A stretch of DNA of 48,334 bases, taken from positions 1-48,334 of the forward strand of contig NZ_VSRL01000045.1 in NCBI RefSeq assembly GCF_012184385.1. Direction: 5' to 3'. Of this stretch, positions 15,938-24,895 are shown piece by piece. The position numbers and the translations under genes were made by a program. The DNA comes from Lentzea indica. GTDB taxonomy: Bacteria; Actinomycetota; Actinomycetes; Mycobacteriales; Pseudonocardiaceae. The notes under the pieces were generated by a model, which did not search any database, was not told the DNA's origin, and worked only from the letters and a program-made list of their open reading frames with translations. Numbering within the stretch: the stretch's first letter is position 1; the number at the start of each line of letters is the position of its first letter.

Positions 15938-16971
15938 GTGCCGACCCTCGCGGTACACCTTCTCGGGCCCGTTGACGTGCGCTTTTCCGACGTCACGATC
16001 ACGCTGGACCGGCCGCTAGAACGCGCGCTGGTCGCACGCCTCTCGCTGGCGCGCGGCGTCGCCGTCTCCGACGAGCGCCTCGCCCGCGACCTCTGGGGTG
16101 ACGTCGACCTGGCCCGTCCGCGCGAACGTTTGCGGGTGCTGGCATCGCGGCTGCGCGCGAACCTCGGTGAGGCTTCCTCCGCTCTGTCGCGGACCGGCGC
16201 GGGTTACGTCCTGGACGCCGAACCGTCCGATGTGGTCGCCGCCGAACAGGCGCTGTCCGATGGCAGCCGTGAGGCGGTCGCCAGTGCCTTGGCGTTGTGG
16301 CGTGGCGACTCGTTGGCCGACTTGCGCGCGGTGCCGTTCGGTTTCGCCGAGGGGGAGCGCCTCGACGCTCTGCGCGTTGATCTCCGTGTGGCGTTGCTGG
16401 CCGGCTCGCAGGAGGCGGGCGCCGGCATCGAGCTGCGCGCCGAGCTGGAGGAGCTCGTCAGCGAGCATCCGTTGCACGAGCGGTTGAGCTGCATGCTGGC
16501 TCTCGCGTCGAGGCGGCACTGTCCCGTGCCGACGAGGCCGAGTCCCTCTCCGAACGCCTCGGTGACGCCATCGGCGCCACCCACGTGGGCATGATCAGGG
16601 CCAGGGCCGCCCTGCTCGCCGGCCGGTTCGACGAGGCCGTCGACCGCCTCCGCACCGTGCTGGACGACGCAGAGGCAGGCGCCGACACCGGTCTGCTGCG
16701 CGTGGACCTCGCCTACGCGCTCCTGCGCCGTGGCGACCACGCCGAGGCGTCCGCCGAACTCGCCATGGCCGCGGCGGTGAGCGACGAGCAGGACCTCACC
16801 TGGCTCGCCGTGCAACCGGTGGCGGCGCGGTTGCTCGCGGAGCAGGGCGACGTCGCCCGCGTGGACGAGCTGGTGGCGGCCGCACGGGCGGAGTTCGCCG
16901 CCCGAGGATTCGGCTGGCCTTTCACGGTTGACCGGCTGGACGGCATCGAAAGGCGAAGTCGCCGCAGGTAA
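15938..16971 (+). pseudogene. AfsR-like BTAD regulator with internal deletion
   Basis: GTG 15938 starts VPTLAVHLLGPVDVRFSDVTITLDRPLERALVARLSLARG, then the BTAD core (LALWRGDSLADLRAVPFGFAEGERLDALRVDL, SEHPLHERLSCMLALA). At about 16505 the frame changes and the sequence becomes ALSRADEAESLSERLGDAIGATHVG, GRFDEAVDRLRTVLDDAEAGADTG, LLRRGDHAEASAELA: C-terminal TPR-like helices ending at 16971. The P-loop/AAA region expected between them in full-length relatives is gone. Both ends look well preserved, so a single internal deletion is likely. A short SARP plus separate TPR protein is less likely because the frames abut without a start. Confidence 0.7.
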
Positions 16972-17056
16972 TGCGAAGAGTCGGCAGCGCGATGTGTAGG
17001 AACATGGGACCTTCGACTGGACCAAAACTTCACATCGCCTTGCTACGGTGCACGGC

Positions 17057-18532
17057 ATGAGATCGTGGGGGATGTTGACGGTCGCCGCGGCGGCCATCAC
17101 GTTCGGTTCGACGCTGGCGATGCCGGACGTCGCGGTCGCCGCTGCCGCTGCCGAGGGCGGGGTGAGCTGCGGGACGTACGCGGCGAACTCCAAGATCACC
17201 CGCAGCGAGGTCCTGGCGCGCTCGCGCACGTGGATCAGCGCCCGCGTGCCGTACAGCCAGAGCGACTGCTTCGGCAACAAGTACGGCGCCTACCGGACGG
17301 ACTGCTCCGGCTTCGTGTCGATGGCCTGGGGCCTGCGCATCTCCTACACGACCCACATCCTCGAGCAGGTCGCGCACCGCATCGACTGGGAGGACCTCCG
17401 TCCCGGCGACGCGCTCAACGACCGCCTGAACCACGTCGCGCTGTTCATCGGCTGGGCGGACGCCGCCAAGACGCGGCCGATCGTGCGCGAGCAGGCGGGC
17501 CCGGACGGCAGCCGGCCGGTCCAGCGGGTCTGGAGCGCCGCCACCGCGCGCAGGTACGTGCCGCTGCGTTACAACAACCTCGTCGAGTCCGGTGGCAGCA
17601 GCGCCGGCAGCGAGACCCCGGTGACGGACAAGCCGATCGTCAACGCCGGCCCGCAGATCTCGAACACCGGCCAGCAGCAGCTCGAGATCTACGCGCGCGC
17701 CGCCGACGGGACGATCATCACGAACTTCCACAAGACGAGCCGCTGGAACGGCTGGCAGCAGCTCGGGTCCGAGCTCTTCGCCGGTGACCCGGTCGCGCTG
17801 ATGAACCCGGAGACGAAGATCGTCGAGGTGTTCGCGCGCGGCACGGACGACAAGGTCTACCGCCGTGTCGACGGCAAGTGGGTCGCGCTGGGCGACACGG
17901 CCGTCGCGGGCGACCCGACGCTGCAGTGGAACGAGAAGTCCAAGGCCGTCGAGGTCCTCGCTCGTGGCGCGGACGGCCTCCTGCTGCGCTTCACGGACAA
18001 GTGGGCGCCGCTGGGCGACCGCAAGATCCAGGGCAACCCGGCCGTCGCCGACAAGGACGTCTACGCGCGTTCCGCCGACGACAAGCTGGTCAAGTGGGAC
18101 GGCACCGCCTGGAAGGACCAGGGCGACACGAAGATCGTCAGCGACCCGAGCGTCGCCGTCGACCAGGTTTTCGTCCGCACCGCGTCCGGCAGCGTCGAGC
18201 AGTACGCGGCGGGTGTCTGGAAGTCGCTGGGCGGCAAGGGCACCGGCGCGCCGTCGGCGGTGTTCAACACGACGACCGGCTCGATCGACGTCGTGCAGCT
18301 TGGTGAGGGCGGCTACGCCGAGCACTCCCGCGCGACCGACAGCGGCTGGACCCCGTGGGCCAAGCTCGGCACCACCAAGGTCGCCGAGGCGCCGACCGCG
18401 ATGTACCACGCGCAGACCAAGACGGTCGAGGTCTTCGCCCGCACGGACGACGGCAAGCTGATCCGCCGCTTCCACAAGGAGAAGGCGGGCTGGAGCCAGT
18501 GGGCGCTGCTGAGCGACCGCGGGATCGCCTGA
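17057..18532 (+). CDS. Secreted C40-peptidase/PLL-type beta-propeller fusion protein
   Basis: 491 residues. Signal peptide MRSWGMLTVAAAAITFGSTLA with cleavage near AVAAAAA; N-terminal C40-like domain (about 35-190) with Cys83 in TDCSGFVSMAWGL and His126 in NHVALF; Gly/Ser linker. From about 200 to the end there are repeats such as LEIYARAADGTIITNFHK, VEVFARGTDDKVYRRVD, VEVLARGADGLLLRF, VEVFARTDDGKLIRRFHK, about 46 residues each, typical of PLL-like/tectonin lectin beta-propellers. The likely role is a secreted wall hydrolase held to a sugar surface. TACGGT lies 7 bases before ATG 17057, suggesting a leaderless mRNA. A strong terminator follows. Confidence 0.82.
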   Translation: MRSWGMLTVAAAAITFGSTLAMPDVAVAAAAAEGGVSCGTYAANSKITRSEVLARSRTWISARVPYSQSDCFGNKYGAYRTDCSGFVSMAWGLRISYTTHILEQVAHRIDWEDLRPGDALNDRLNHVALFIGWADAAKTRPIVREQAGPDGSRPVQRVWSAATARRYVPLRYNNLVESGGSSAGSETPVTDKPIVNAGPQISNTGQQQLEIYARAADGTIITNFHKTSRWNGWQQLGSELFAGDPVALMNPETKIVEVFARGTDDKVYRRVDGKWVALGDTAVAGDPTLQWNEKSKAVEVLARGADGLLLRFTDKWAPLGDRKIQGNPAVADKDVYARSADDKLVKWDGTAWKDQGDTKIVSDPSVAVDQVFVRTASGSVEQYAAGVWKSLGGKGTGAPSAVFNTTTGSIDVVQLGEGGYAEHSRATDSGWTPWAKLGTTKVAEAPTAMYHAQTKTVEVFARTDDGKLIRRFHKEKAGWSQWALLSDRGIA

Positions 18533-18543
18533 TCTGACAAAGC

Positions 18544-18572
18544 AAAAGCCGGGGCCGCGGGCCCCGGCTTTT
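18544..18572. terminator. Bidirectional intrinsic terminator
   Basis: AAAAGCCGGGGCC (18544-18556), loop GCG, GGCCCCGGCTTTT (18560-18572). The perfect stem has a T run on one side and an A run on the other, so it can terminate both the C40-propeller gene (plus) and the membrane protein gene (minus). Confidence 0.9.
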
Positions 18573-18582
18573 TGTTCGGGTA

Positions 18583-19134
18583 TCAGCAGTGGGTGAAGAC
18601 GTCCCTCGCCGCCGCTTCGCCCTTGGTCTGGTCGTTCGCGATGGCCGCCGCCCTCAGCGCACGAGCCGCGTCACGGCATTGCAGCGACGTCGCCGCCTCC
18701 GCCTCTGCCCGCTTCTGCGCCTCTTCGGCCTTCTTCTGCACGTCCGCGGCCTTGACGGCCTCGTCCTTGCTGTCCTTGGCCTTCTTGGTCAGGTCGGCGA
18801 TCTCCCGATCCTGGGACTCGATCTGCGTGGACAGGTCGGCGGAGTGCTTCTTCTCCACGAAGAAGAGCGTGCCGAAGGCACCCGCCGTGCCGAACAGCAG
18901 CACGGTGAAGATCGCGAGTACGACCACACCGGTCTTCTTCGGCTTCGGCGGAACCGGAGCCGGCATGACGGGCGGCTGCGGTGGCATGAACGCCGGAGGC
19001 GTGTACACCTCGAACTCCGGCCCTGCCAGCGGAATCTCCGGACCAGCCGACGGAATCTCCTGCCCGGCAGGCGGGATCTCCGGCTGCACCGCGGCGTCCG
19101 CAGGCTGCTGCGGATCGAAAACGGGATTGGTCAT
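18583..19134 (-). CDS. Pro-rich, single-pass membrane protein with coiled coil
   Basis: 183 residues starting MTNPVFDPQQPADAAVQPEIP. A Pro/Ala-rich N-terminus carries three short repeats (PPAGQEIPS, AGPEIPL, AGPEFEV) and a PPKPKK stop. One transmembrane helix VVVLAIFTVLLFGTAGAFGTLFFV (about 77-100) follows, then a charged coiled coil (STQIESQDREIADLTKK, AADVQKKAEEAQKRAEAEA) and a Cys as the last residue. The predicted topology is N-in with an extracytoplasmic coiled coil. The function is not recognised. The layout resembles actinobacterial DUF4190-like or wall-linked helper proteins, but no family was identified. Confidence 0.75.
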   Translation of the reverse strand: MTNPVFDPQQPADAAVQPEIPPAGQEIPSAGPEIPLAGPEFEVYTPPAFMPPQPPVMPAPVPPKPKKTGVVVLAIFTVLLFGTAGAFGTLFFVEKKHSADLSTQIESQDREIADLTKKAKDSKDEAVKAADVQKKAEEAQKRAEAEAATSLQCRDAARALRAAAIANDQTKGEAAARDVFTHC

Positions 19135-19187
19135 GGTCCCCCCAGGATCGGCCCCTTTCGCGTTCCATCGCCACAGCGTCAAAGCTG

Positions 19188-20093
19188 TTACGTGAGGCGC
19201 CCCACAGCGTCGACGACCCGATCGAAGAACCGGTCCACGTCCAACCCGATGGCCACCCGCGCGTTCGGCGGGTGCCCCAACCGGCCGTGCAGATCCACCA
19301 CCGTCGCGCCACGCGTGAACGTCCCCGAGGTCTCGATCCCCACGAACGCCTCGACGCACGTCACCAGTGAAGGATCGATCACCCGAGCCACCGCCACCGG
19401 GTCGTGCAACGGCGGCGCCTCGAAGCCGAACACCTCGCGATAGGTCGCGGCGAAGAACGTCATCAGCTCCCCGCACATGCGCCCGAGCGAGCCCAACGCG
19501 TTCAACCGCGCCACAACGGAAGGTGTGACCAGCGCCTGGTGCGTCACGTTGAGCCCGATCATCGTGACCGGCACACCGCTTCCGAAAACGATCGCGGCGG
19601 CCTCCGGGTCGACGTAGATGTTGAACTCCGCGTACGGCGTGGTGTTGCCGCGCTCGGTCGACCCGCCCATCAACACGATCTCGCGCACCGCGGACGTTCC
19701 GTAGCGCCGCAAGTACAAAGCCACGTTCGTCAACGCCCCGGTCGCGACCAACGTCGCCGGCATCTGGGCGTGCATCACGTCGATCGCATGATCCTCAACC
19801 ACGTCAACGGAGAGCGAGCCGAACGCCGGACCGTCCATTCCGGACTCACCGTGGATGTCCTCCGCCACGTACAACGGCCGCACCAACGGTCGTGCGCAAC
19901 CACGGGCGATCGGCACCGAAATTCCGGCGGCCGAGCAGACCCGTTGAGCGTTCAAAGTGACCTTGTCGAGCGTCTGGTTGGCGGCGACAGTGGTGATCGC
20001 GCGCAGGTCGATCTCGGGTGCACCGGCGGCCAGCAAGATCGCGATCGCGTCGTCGTGGCCGGGGTCGCAGTCGAGGACAACAGGGGTCGGCAT
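19188..20093 (-). CDS. Inosine-uridine preferring nucleoside hydrolase family protein
   Basis: 301 residues starting MPTPVVLDCDPGHDDAIAILLAAG. The DCDPGHDD motif (residues 8-15) is the Ca-binding signature of nucleoside N-ribohydrolases. EIVLMGGSTERGNTTPYAEFNIYVDPEAA and PPLHDPVAVARVIDP supply the other expected metal/ribose ligands. It is probably cytoplasmic and cleaves nucleosides to base plus ribose. It diverges from the sugar-transport operon with a LacI-type palindrome 35 bp upstream of its start, so its expression may be tied to that operon. Confidence 0.9.
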   Translation of the reverse strand: MPTPVVLDCDPGHDDAIAILLAAGAPEIDLRAITTVAANQTLDKVTLNAQRVCSAAGISVPIARGCARPLVRPLYVAEDIHGESGMDGPAFGSLSVDVVEDHAIDVMHAQMPATLVATGALTNVALYLRRYGTSAVREIVLMGGSTERGNTTPYAEFNIYVDPEAAAIVFGSGVPVTMIGLNVTHQALVTPSVVARLNALGSLGRMCGELMTFFAATYREVFGFEAPPLHDPVAVARVIDPSLVTCVEAFVGIETSGTFTRGATVVDLHGRLGHPPNARVAIGLDVDRFFDRVVDAVGRLT

Positions 20094-20127
20094 GGGCCCA
20101 TCATCCAGTTCACGTCTATGAAACAGC

Positions 20128-20179
20128 CGAAAACGTTTTCGCGAACTCTTGACGAGGTCAGGGCCGGTGCGGCTAGCGT
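20128..20179 (+). promoter_or_regulatory. LacI-type operator and promoter of the sugar operon
   Basis: CGAAAACGTTTTCG (20128-20141) is a perfect 14-bp palindrome with the central CG typical of LacI/GalR operators. TTGACG (20149-20154) and TAGCGT (20174-20179), 19 bp apart, make a plausible promoter for the Gfo/Idh gene. The operator also lies in the likely promoter of the divergent nucleoside hydrolase. Confidence 0.75.
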
Positions 20180-20208
20180 GTGGACACCGTTTACCGGGGA
20201 GGTTTGCG

Positions 20209-21474
20209 ATGGTCCGCAGGCGCTACGCCGTGGTCGGCACGGGATCACGGGCGGAGCGGCACATCCACGCCATCGCGGTCGAGCACGCGGACACCTGTCA
20301 GCTCGTCGCGTTCGCCGACGTGAACCACACCCGGATGAACGTCCACAACGACCGGCTCGCCGATCTGGGGGTCGAGCCGGTTCCCACCTACGACGCCCAA
20401 GACTTCCTCAGGATGCTCGACGAGCAGCAGGTCGACGTGGTCGTGGTGACCACGGTCGACCGGTATCACGACATGTACGTCGTGGAGGCGCTGGACGCCG
20501 GTCGCGACGTCGTGACGGAGAAGCCGATGACGACGGACGTCCCGTCGGCGGGCAAGATCCTGGACGCGGTGCACCGCAACGACGGCAACGTCACCGTCAC
20601 GTTCAACTACCGCTACAACCCGGTCCACGAGAAGGTCCGCGAACTGCTCGCGGACGGCGCCGTCGGCGAGATCGGGTCCGTGCACTTCGAGTGGCTGCTC
20701 GACACCAGGCACGGGGCCGACTACTTCCGCCGCTGGCACCGCGACAAGGCCAACTCCGGCGGCCTCATGGTGCACAAGGCGACCCACCACTTCGACCTGC
20801 TCAACTGGTGGGTCGGCTCGGTGCCGGAGACCGTGTACGCACACGGCCGGTTGTTCTTCTACGGCGAGGAAAACGGCGAGCGGCACGGCTACTCCCACGA
20901 CGACCGGTTCGCGATCAAGCTGGAGCAGAACGACTGGCTCAAGAAGCTCTACCTCGACGCACAGCACGAAGACGGCTACCGGCGCGACCAGAACCCGTTC
21001 GAGCCAGGTGTGTCCATTGAGGACGACATGTCGGTGCTCGTCCGCTACGCCAGTGGCGCGAACCTGACCTACCACCTCACGGCCTACTCGCCGTGGGAGG
21101 GCTATCGGCTGATGGTCAACGGCAGCAAGGGACGCCTTGAGCTCGAGGTGGTCGAGAACTCCTGGGTGTCGAGCCAGAACCCGACTGTGCACGGCGTCAA
21201 CGCCAACCCGGAGGAGGGGTGGGCGAAGCTCTCCGTGCAACGGCTGTTCGAGGAACGGGAGGAGATCCCGCTGGAGTACGACCGTGACGGTCACGGTGGC
21301 GCCGACAAACGGATGGTCGACGCGCTGTACGGACCGGCCGGGCAGGAAGACCCGTTGGGACGCAAGGCAACGCACTACGACGGCGCGCTCTCGCTGCTGA
21401 CTGGTTTCGCCGCCAACCGCAGCTTCGAGACCGGGGAACCGGTCCGCGTGGCAGACGTCATCGACCTTCGCTGA
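20209..21474 (+). CDS. Gfo/Idh/MocA family oxidoreductase
   Basis: 421 residues: Rossmann NAD(P) motif YAVVGTGSRAERHI, then DVVVVTTVDRYHDMYVVEALDAGRDVVTEKPMTTD containing the family EKP signature. Further on are TVTFNYRYNP and the catalytic-helix type sequence GGLMVHKATHHFDLLNWWVG. Such enzymes oxidise or isomerise sugars and inositols. GGGGAGG precedes ATG 20209 at 5 bases. It is the first gene of a six-gene run whose later members overlap by 1-4 bp, and it is led by the promoter/operator at 20128-20179. The two dehydrogenases flanking a transporter suggest conversion of the imported sugar (inference). Confidence 0.92.
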   Translation: MVRRRYAVVGTGSRAERHIHAIAVEHADTCQLVAFADVNHTRMNVHNDRLADLGVEPVPTYDAQDFLRMLDEQQVDVVVVTTVDRYHDMYVVEALDAGRDVVTEKPMTTDVPSAGKILDAVHRNDGNVTVTFNYRYNPVHEKVRELLADGAVGEIGSVHFEWLLDTRHGADYFRRWHRDKANSGGLMVHKATHHFDLLNWWVGSVPETVYAHGRLFFYGEENGERHGYSHDDRFAIKLEQNDWLKKLYLDAQHEDGYRRDQNPFEPGVSIEDDMSVLVRYASGANLTYHLTAYSPWEGYRLMVNGSKGRLELEVVENSWVSSQNPTVHGVNANPEEGWAKLSVQRLFEEREEIPLEYDRDGHGGADKRMVDALYGPAGQEDPLGRKATHYDGALSLLTGFAANRSFETGEPVRVADVIDLR

Positions 21475-21485
21475 AAGGGAGATCT

Positions 21486-22748
21486 GTGGGAGCACACAAG
21501 GCTGTGGGCTTGATGCTGTGCACTGTGCTGGCGGCGGCCGGATGCGGTTCGAAAAGCGGCGGCGGCCAGGCCGAGATCCGCTTCATCTGGTGGGGCAACG
21601 ACGACCGCGCCAAGGTCACCAACGAGGCGGTGAAGCTGTTCGAGAGCCGCAACCCGGACATCAAGGTCTCGACGTCGTTCCAGAACTTCCAGAACTATTT
21701 CGAGAAGCTCTCCACCGAGATCGCCGGCGGCAACGCGCCGGACGTGATCCAGATGGACTACCGCTACCTCAACGAGTACGCGGGTCGCAACGTGCTGCTG
21801 GATCTCACCCCGTACGTGGGCAAAGAGATCCGGACCGCGGACTGGAACCAGGGCTTCATCGGCAGCGGCAAGCTGAACGGCAAGCAGGTCGCGATGCCGT
21901 TGGCGCAGAACGCCACCACGATCGTCTACGACCCGAAGCTGTTCACTGCCGCCGGAGTGCCTGAACCGACGATCGGCTGGACCTGGGCCGACTACAAACA
22001 GATCGCCGGCAAGATCCAGGCGAGCACCGGCGGCAAGATCGCGGGTTCCACGGACTTCGGCGGCACCGAGGACGTCTTCGAGACCTGGCTGCGGCAGCGC
22101 GGCAAGGCTCTCTACCAAGACGGCAAGCTCGGTTACACCAAGGACGACCTGAAGGCGTTCTGGCAGCTGTCCAAGGACTTCCGCGACGCCCAGGCCACGA
22201 CGCCCGCCGAGCTGGTGACCACGCTGAACGCCGGCGCAGAGCAGACCCCGATGGGCAAGAAGCTCTCGGCGTCCGAACACAGCTACGACAGCCTCTACGG
22301 CGGCTACAACACGGTGCGCCCTGACGAGCTCAAGCTCGGCCCGTACCCCAGTGACAGCAAAGAAGCCCTGGGTTCCTACCGCAAGCCGTCGCAGCTGATC
22401 AGTGCGTCCGCCCGCACCAAGAACAAGGACGCTGCGGTCAAGCTGATCGACTTCCTGCTCAACGACCAGGAAGCGGGCAAGATCCTCGGCGCGAACCGCG
22501 GCCTGCCGGCGAACCTGAAGATCCGCGAGGCCGTGGCGCAGAACCTCAGCGGTGCCAACAAGGTGATCTTCGAGTACCAGAAGTCGGTCGACGCGAAGCT
22601 CGGCGACGCCCCGGCCGCACCGCCGAAGGGCGACGGCACGATCTACAAGCTGATGCAGCGAAAGCACGAGGAGGTCGTTTTCGGGAAGAAGACGATCGAT
22701 CAGGCGTTGGACGAGTTCTGGCGTGATGCGGAAGAAGCGTTGAAGTAG
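21486..22748 (+). CDS. ABC sugar transporter solute-binding lipoprotein
   Basis: 420 residues. The GTG start gives VGAHKAVGLMLCTVLAAAGCGSKSGGG with lipobox LAAAGC, so lipidation is expected at Cys20. EIRFIWWGNDDRAKVTNEAVKLFESRNPDIKVSTSF, APDVIQMDYRYLNEYA and VAMPLAQNATTIVYDPKLF are characteristic of CUT1 family extracellular solute-binding proteins. AAAGGGAG lies upstream, 12 bp after the dehydrogenase. It captures the substrate for the two permeases that follow; its stop overlaps the first permease start (TAGTG). Confidence 0.95.
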   Translation: MGAHKAVGLMLCTVLAAAGCGSKSGGGQAEIRFIWWGNDDRAKVTNEAVKLFESRNPDIKVSTSFQNFQNYFEKLSTEIAGGNAPDVIQMDYRYLNEYAGRNVLLDLTPYVGKEIRTADWNQGFIGSGKLNGKQVAMPLAQNATTIVYDPKLFTAAGVPEPTIGWTWADYKQIAGKIQASTGGKIAGSTDFGGTEDVFETWLRQRGKALYQDGKLGYTKDDLKAFWQLSKDFRDAQATTPAELVTTLNAGAEQTPMGKKLSASEHSYDSLYGGYNTVRPDELKLGPYPSDSKEALGSYRKPSQLISASARTKNKDAAVKLIDFLLNDQEAGKILGANRGLPANLKIREAVAQNLSGANKVIFEYQKSVDAKLGDAPAAPPKGDGTIYKLMQRKHEEVVFGKKTIDQALDEFWRDAEEALK

Positions 22749-23593
22749 TGGCGCTTGCTCAACGGCGCTCGCAGGGCGTTGCCTACCTGTTCCTGGGTCC
22801 GTGGCTGCTCGGTGCGATCGGCCTCACCGTCGCACCGATGGTCGTGTCGCTGTACCTGTCGTTCACCGACTACGACCTGTTCAACGAACCGCGGTGGGTC
22901 GGCGTCGACAACTACGCCAAGCTCTTCGGCGACGACCCGCGCTACCTGCACTCGGTCGGCGTCACCCTGCGGTACGTCGCGTGGTCGGTGCCGTTGAAGC
23001 TCGTACTCGCGCTGGCCGTCGCGTTGCTGCTGAACTCGTTGCGCGGCAAGGGACAGGCGTTCTTCCGCTCGGCCTTCTACGCGCCCTCGCTGCTGGGCGC
23101 GTCGGTCGGGCTGGCGCTGGCGTGGCGGGCGATCTTCGACACCTGGGTCGACACGCCGGACCACGCGCTGGTCACCATCGTGCTGCTGTCCGCGTGGCAG
23201 TTCGGTGCGCCGATGGTGATCTTCCTGGCCGGGCTGCAGCAGATCCCGCGCGACCTGTTCGACGCGGCCGCGGTGGACGGCGCGGGGTGGTGGCGGCGGC
23301 TGTGGTCGATCACGCTGCCGATGCTGTCGCCGGTGCTGTTCTTCAACCTGGTGCTGGAGACGATCCACGCGTTCCAGGCGTTCACGCAGGCGTTCGTGGT
23401 GAGCGGCGGCCGCGGTGGACCGGCCGACTCGACGTTGTTCTACACGCTCTACCTGTACGAGCGCGGGTTCACGGAGTTCCGCATGGGCTATGCGTCGGCC
23501 ATGGCGTGGGTGCTGCTGGTGGCGATCGCGTTGATCACCGCGGTGCTGTTCCGTACCTCGCGGTACTGGGTGTTCTACGGAGACGAGCGATGA
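22748..23593 (+). CDS. ABC sugar transporter permease (MalF/UgpA-type)
   Basis: 281 residues, six predicted transmembrane segments, beginning VALAQRRSQGVAYLFLGPWLLGAIGLTVAP. The EAA loop is IPRDLFDAAAVDGAGWWRRLWSITLPMLSPVL, the docking site for an ABC ATPase. The N-terminal SFTDYDLFNEPRWVGVDNYAKLF is typical of CUT1 inner membrane components. GTG 22748 overlaps the preceding TAG by one base and the stop overlaps the next ATG (ATGA), so translation is coupled. Confidence 0.95.
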   Translation: MALAQRRSQGVAYLFLGPWLLGAIGLTVAPMVVSLYLSFTDYDLFNEPRWVGVDNYAKLFGDDPRYLHSVGVTLRYVAWSVPLKLVLALAVALLLNSLRGKGQAFFRSAFYAPSLLGASVGLALAWRAIFDTWVDTPDHALVTIVLLSAWQFGAPMVIFLAGLQQIPRDLFDAAAVDGAGWWRRLWSITLPMLSPVLFFNLVLETIHAFQAFTQAFVVSGGRGGPADSTLFYTLYLYERGFTEFRMGYASAMAWVLLVAIALITAVLFRTSRYWVFYGDER

Positions 23594-24417
23594 AACGGGC
23601 AGCGATCTTCACGTTGTGCCTGGCCGCGCTGGCCCTGGTGCTGTACCCGATCGTGTGGTTGATCTCGGCGTCGCTGACACCGGTCGAGGACCTCGTCGCG
23701 AACCTGCGGTCGCTGTTCCCGGGACGCGTGACCACCGACGGCTACGCGGGCGCGTTGGAAGGCGTGGGCGGCGAGTCGTTCTGGACGTTCCTGGCCAACT
23801 CCACGATCGTCGCCTCGGGGGCGGTGATCGGCAACGTCGTGTCGTGCTCACTGGCGGCCTACGCGTTCGCGCGGCTGCGGTTCCGGCTCAGCGGCCCGCT
23901 GTTCGCGTTCGCGCTGGTCACGATCATGCTGCCCGCCCACGTCACGCTCATCCCGCAGTACGTGGTGTTCCAGCGGCTGGAGATGATCGACACGTTCGTG
24001 CCGCTGATCCTGCCCAAGCTGCTGGCCACCGACGCGTTCTTCGTGTTCCTGATGGTGCAGTTCATGCGCGGCATCCCGTACGAGCTGGACGAGGCCGCGA
24101 AGATCGACGGCTGCGGGCCGATCAGGAACTACCGGTACGTGGTGCTGCCGCTGTCGAGGCCGGCGATGGTGACGACGGCGATCTTCACGTTCATCTGGAC
24201 CTGGAACGACTTCTTCTCCCAGCTGATCTACCTGTCCTCGACGGAGAACTACACGATCCCGATGGGGCTGCGGCTGTTCATCGACCAGACCTCGTCGTCC
24301 TCGTACGGGCCGATGTTCGCGATGTCGGTGCTGTCGCTGGTGCCGATCGGGTTGTTCTTCCTGGCGTTCCAGCGGTTCCTGGTCGCCGGGGTGGCCACGA
24401 CGGGGCTGAAGGGATGA
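23590..24417 (+). CDS. ABC sugar transporter permease (MalG/UgpE-type)
   Basis: 275 residues with six transmembrane segments and the EAA motif YELDEAAKIDGCGPIRNYRYVVLPLSRPA. It ends FQRFLVAGVATTGLKG, the hallmark C-terminus of carbohydrate permeases of this class. ATGA overlaps link it to the genes before and after. No ATP-binding gene is present in the operon, so the system presumably uses a shared MsiK-type ATPase encoded elsewhere (established for several actinobacterial CUT1 systems). Confidence 0.95.
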   Translation: MKRAAIFTLCLAALALVLYPIVWLISASLTPVEDLVANLRSLFPGRVTTDGYAGALEGVGGESFWTFLANSTIVASGAVIGNVVSCSLAAYAFARLRFRLSGPLFAFALVTIMLPAHVTLIPQYVVFQRLEMIDTFVPLILPKLLATDAFFVFLMVQFMRGIPYELDEAAKIDGCGPIRNYRYVVLPLSRPAMVTTAIFTFIWTWNDFFSQLIYLSSTENYTIPMGLRLFIDQTSSSSYGPMFAMSVLSLVPIGLFFLAFQRFLVAGVATTGLKG

Positions 24418-24890
24418 CTCGCGAACGGTTGGAGGTCCTCGCCGACACCCTGCTCGTGGGGCTGTTCGTGTTCGTGGCCTCGCTGCCGCTGGTGACCGCG
24501 TTCTCGGCGTTCGGGGCGGGGTGCGCCGTCCTGAGAGGCGGTCTTCCCGCCGGGCGGTTCTGGTCGTTGCTGCGCGTTCAGTGGGTGCCGGGGGTGGTGT
24601 TCGCGGTGCTGTGGGCGGTGCTGGTGGTGGACGTCGTGGTGGTGCTGACCGTGTTGCCGGCGCCTGCGCCCGTTCGGGTGGCTGTTCTGACCGCTTCGGC
24701 CGCTGCCGGTGCCTGGTTGCTGGCGCAAGCCGGTCTTGGTTGGCGCGGCGCATTGAAATTCGAAGCACCTCGGCCGATGCTGATGGCCGCGTTGGTGGTC
24801 GCCGGTGTGCTGGTGTGGGCCCTGCCTCCGCTGGCGCTGGTGATCGCCGGACCCCTCGCGCTGGCGGCGGAGTCCACCCGAGAAGGGTGA
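24414..24890 (+). CDS. Small DUF624/YesL-like membrane protein
   Basis: 158 residues, about four hydrophobic segments. MTRERLEVLADTLLVGLFVFVASLPLVTAFSAFGAGCAVLRG resembles the N-terminal LPVVT-containing signature of the DUF624/YesL family. That family is found next to CUT1 sugar transporters in Firmicutes and actinobacteria. The start overlaps the preceding permease stop (ATGA). It may assist transporter assembly, but no function is established. Confidence 0.7.
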   Translation: MTRERLEVLADTLLVGLFVFVASLPLVTAFSAFGAGCAVLRGGLPAGRFWSLLRVQWVPGVVFAVLWAVLVVDVVVVLTVLPAPAPVRVAVLTASAAAGAWLLAQAGLGWRGALKFEAPRPMLMAALVVAGVLVWALPPLALVIAGPLALAAESTREG

Positions 24891-24895
24891 GGACG

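Noticed and set aside
14891..16594. Apparent 567-residue fusion of C40 protein and AfsR-like regulator
   Set aside because: It arises only because the C40 frame loses one base near 15293 and runs through an antisense pseudogene into the regulator; the true C40 C-terminus lies in another frame.
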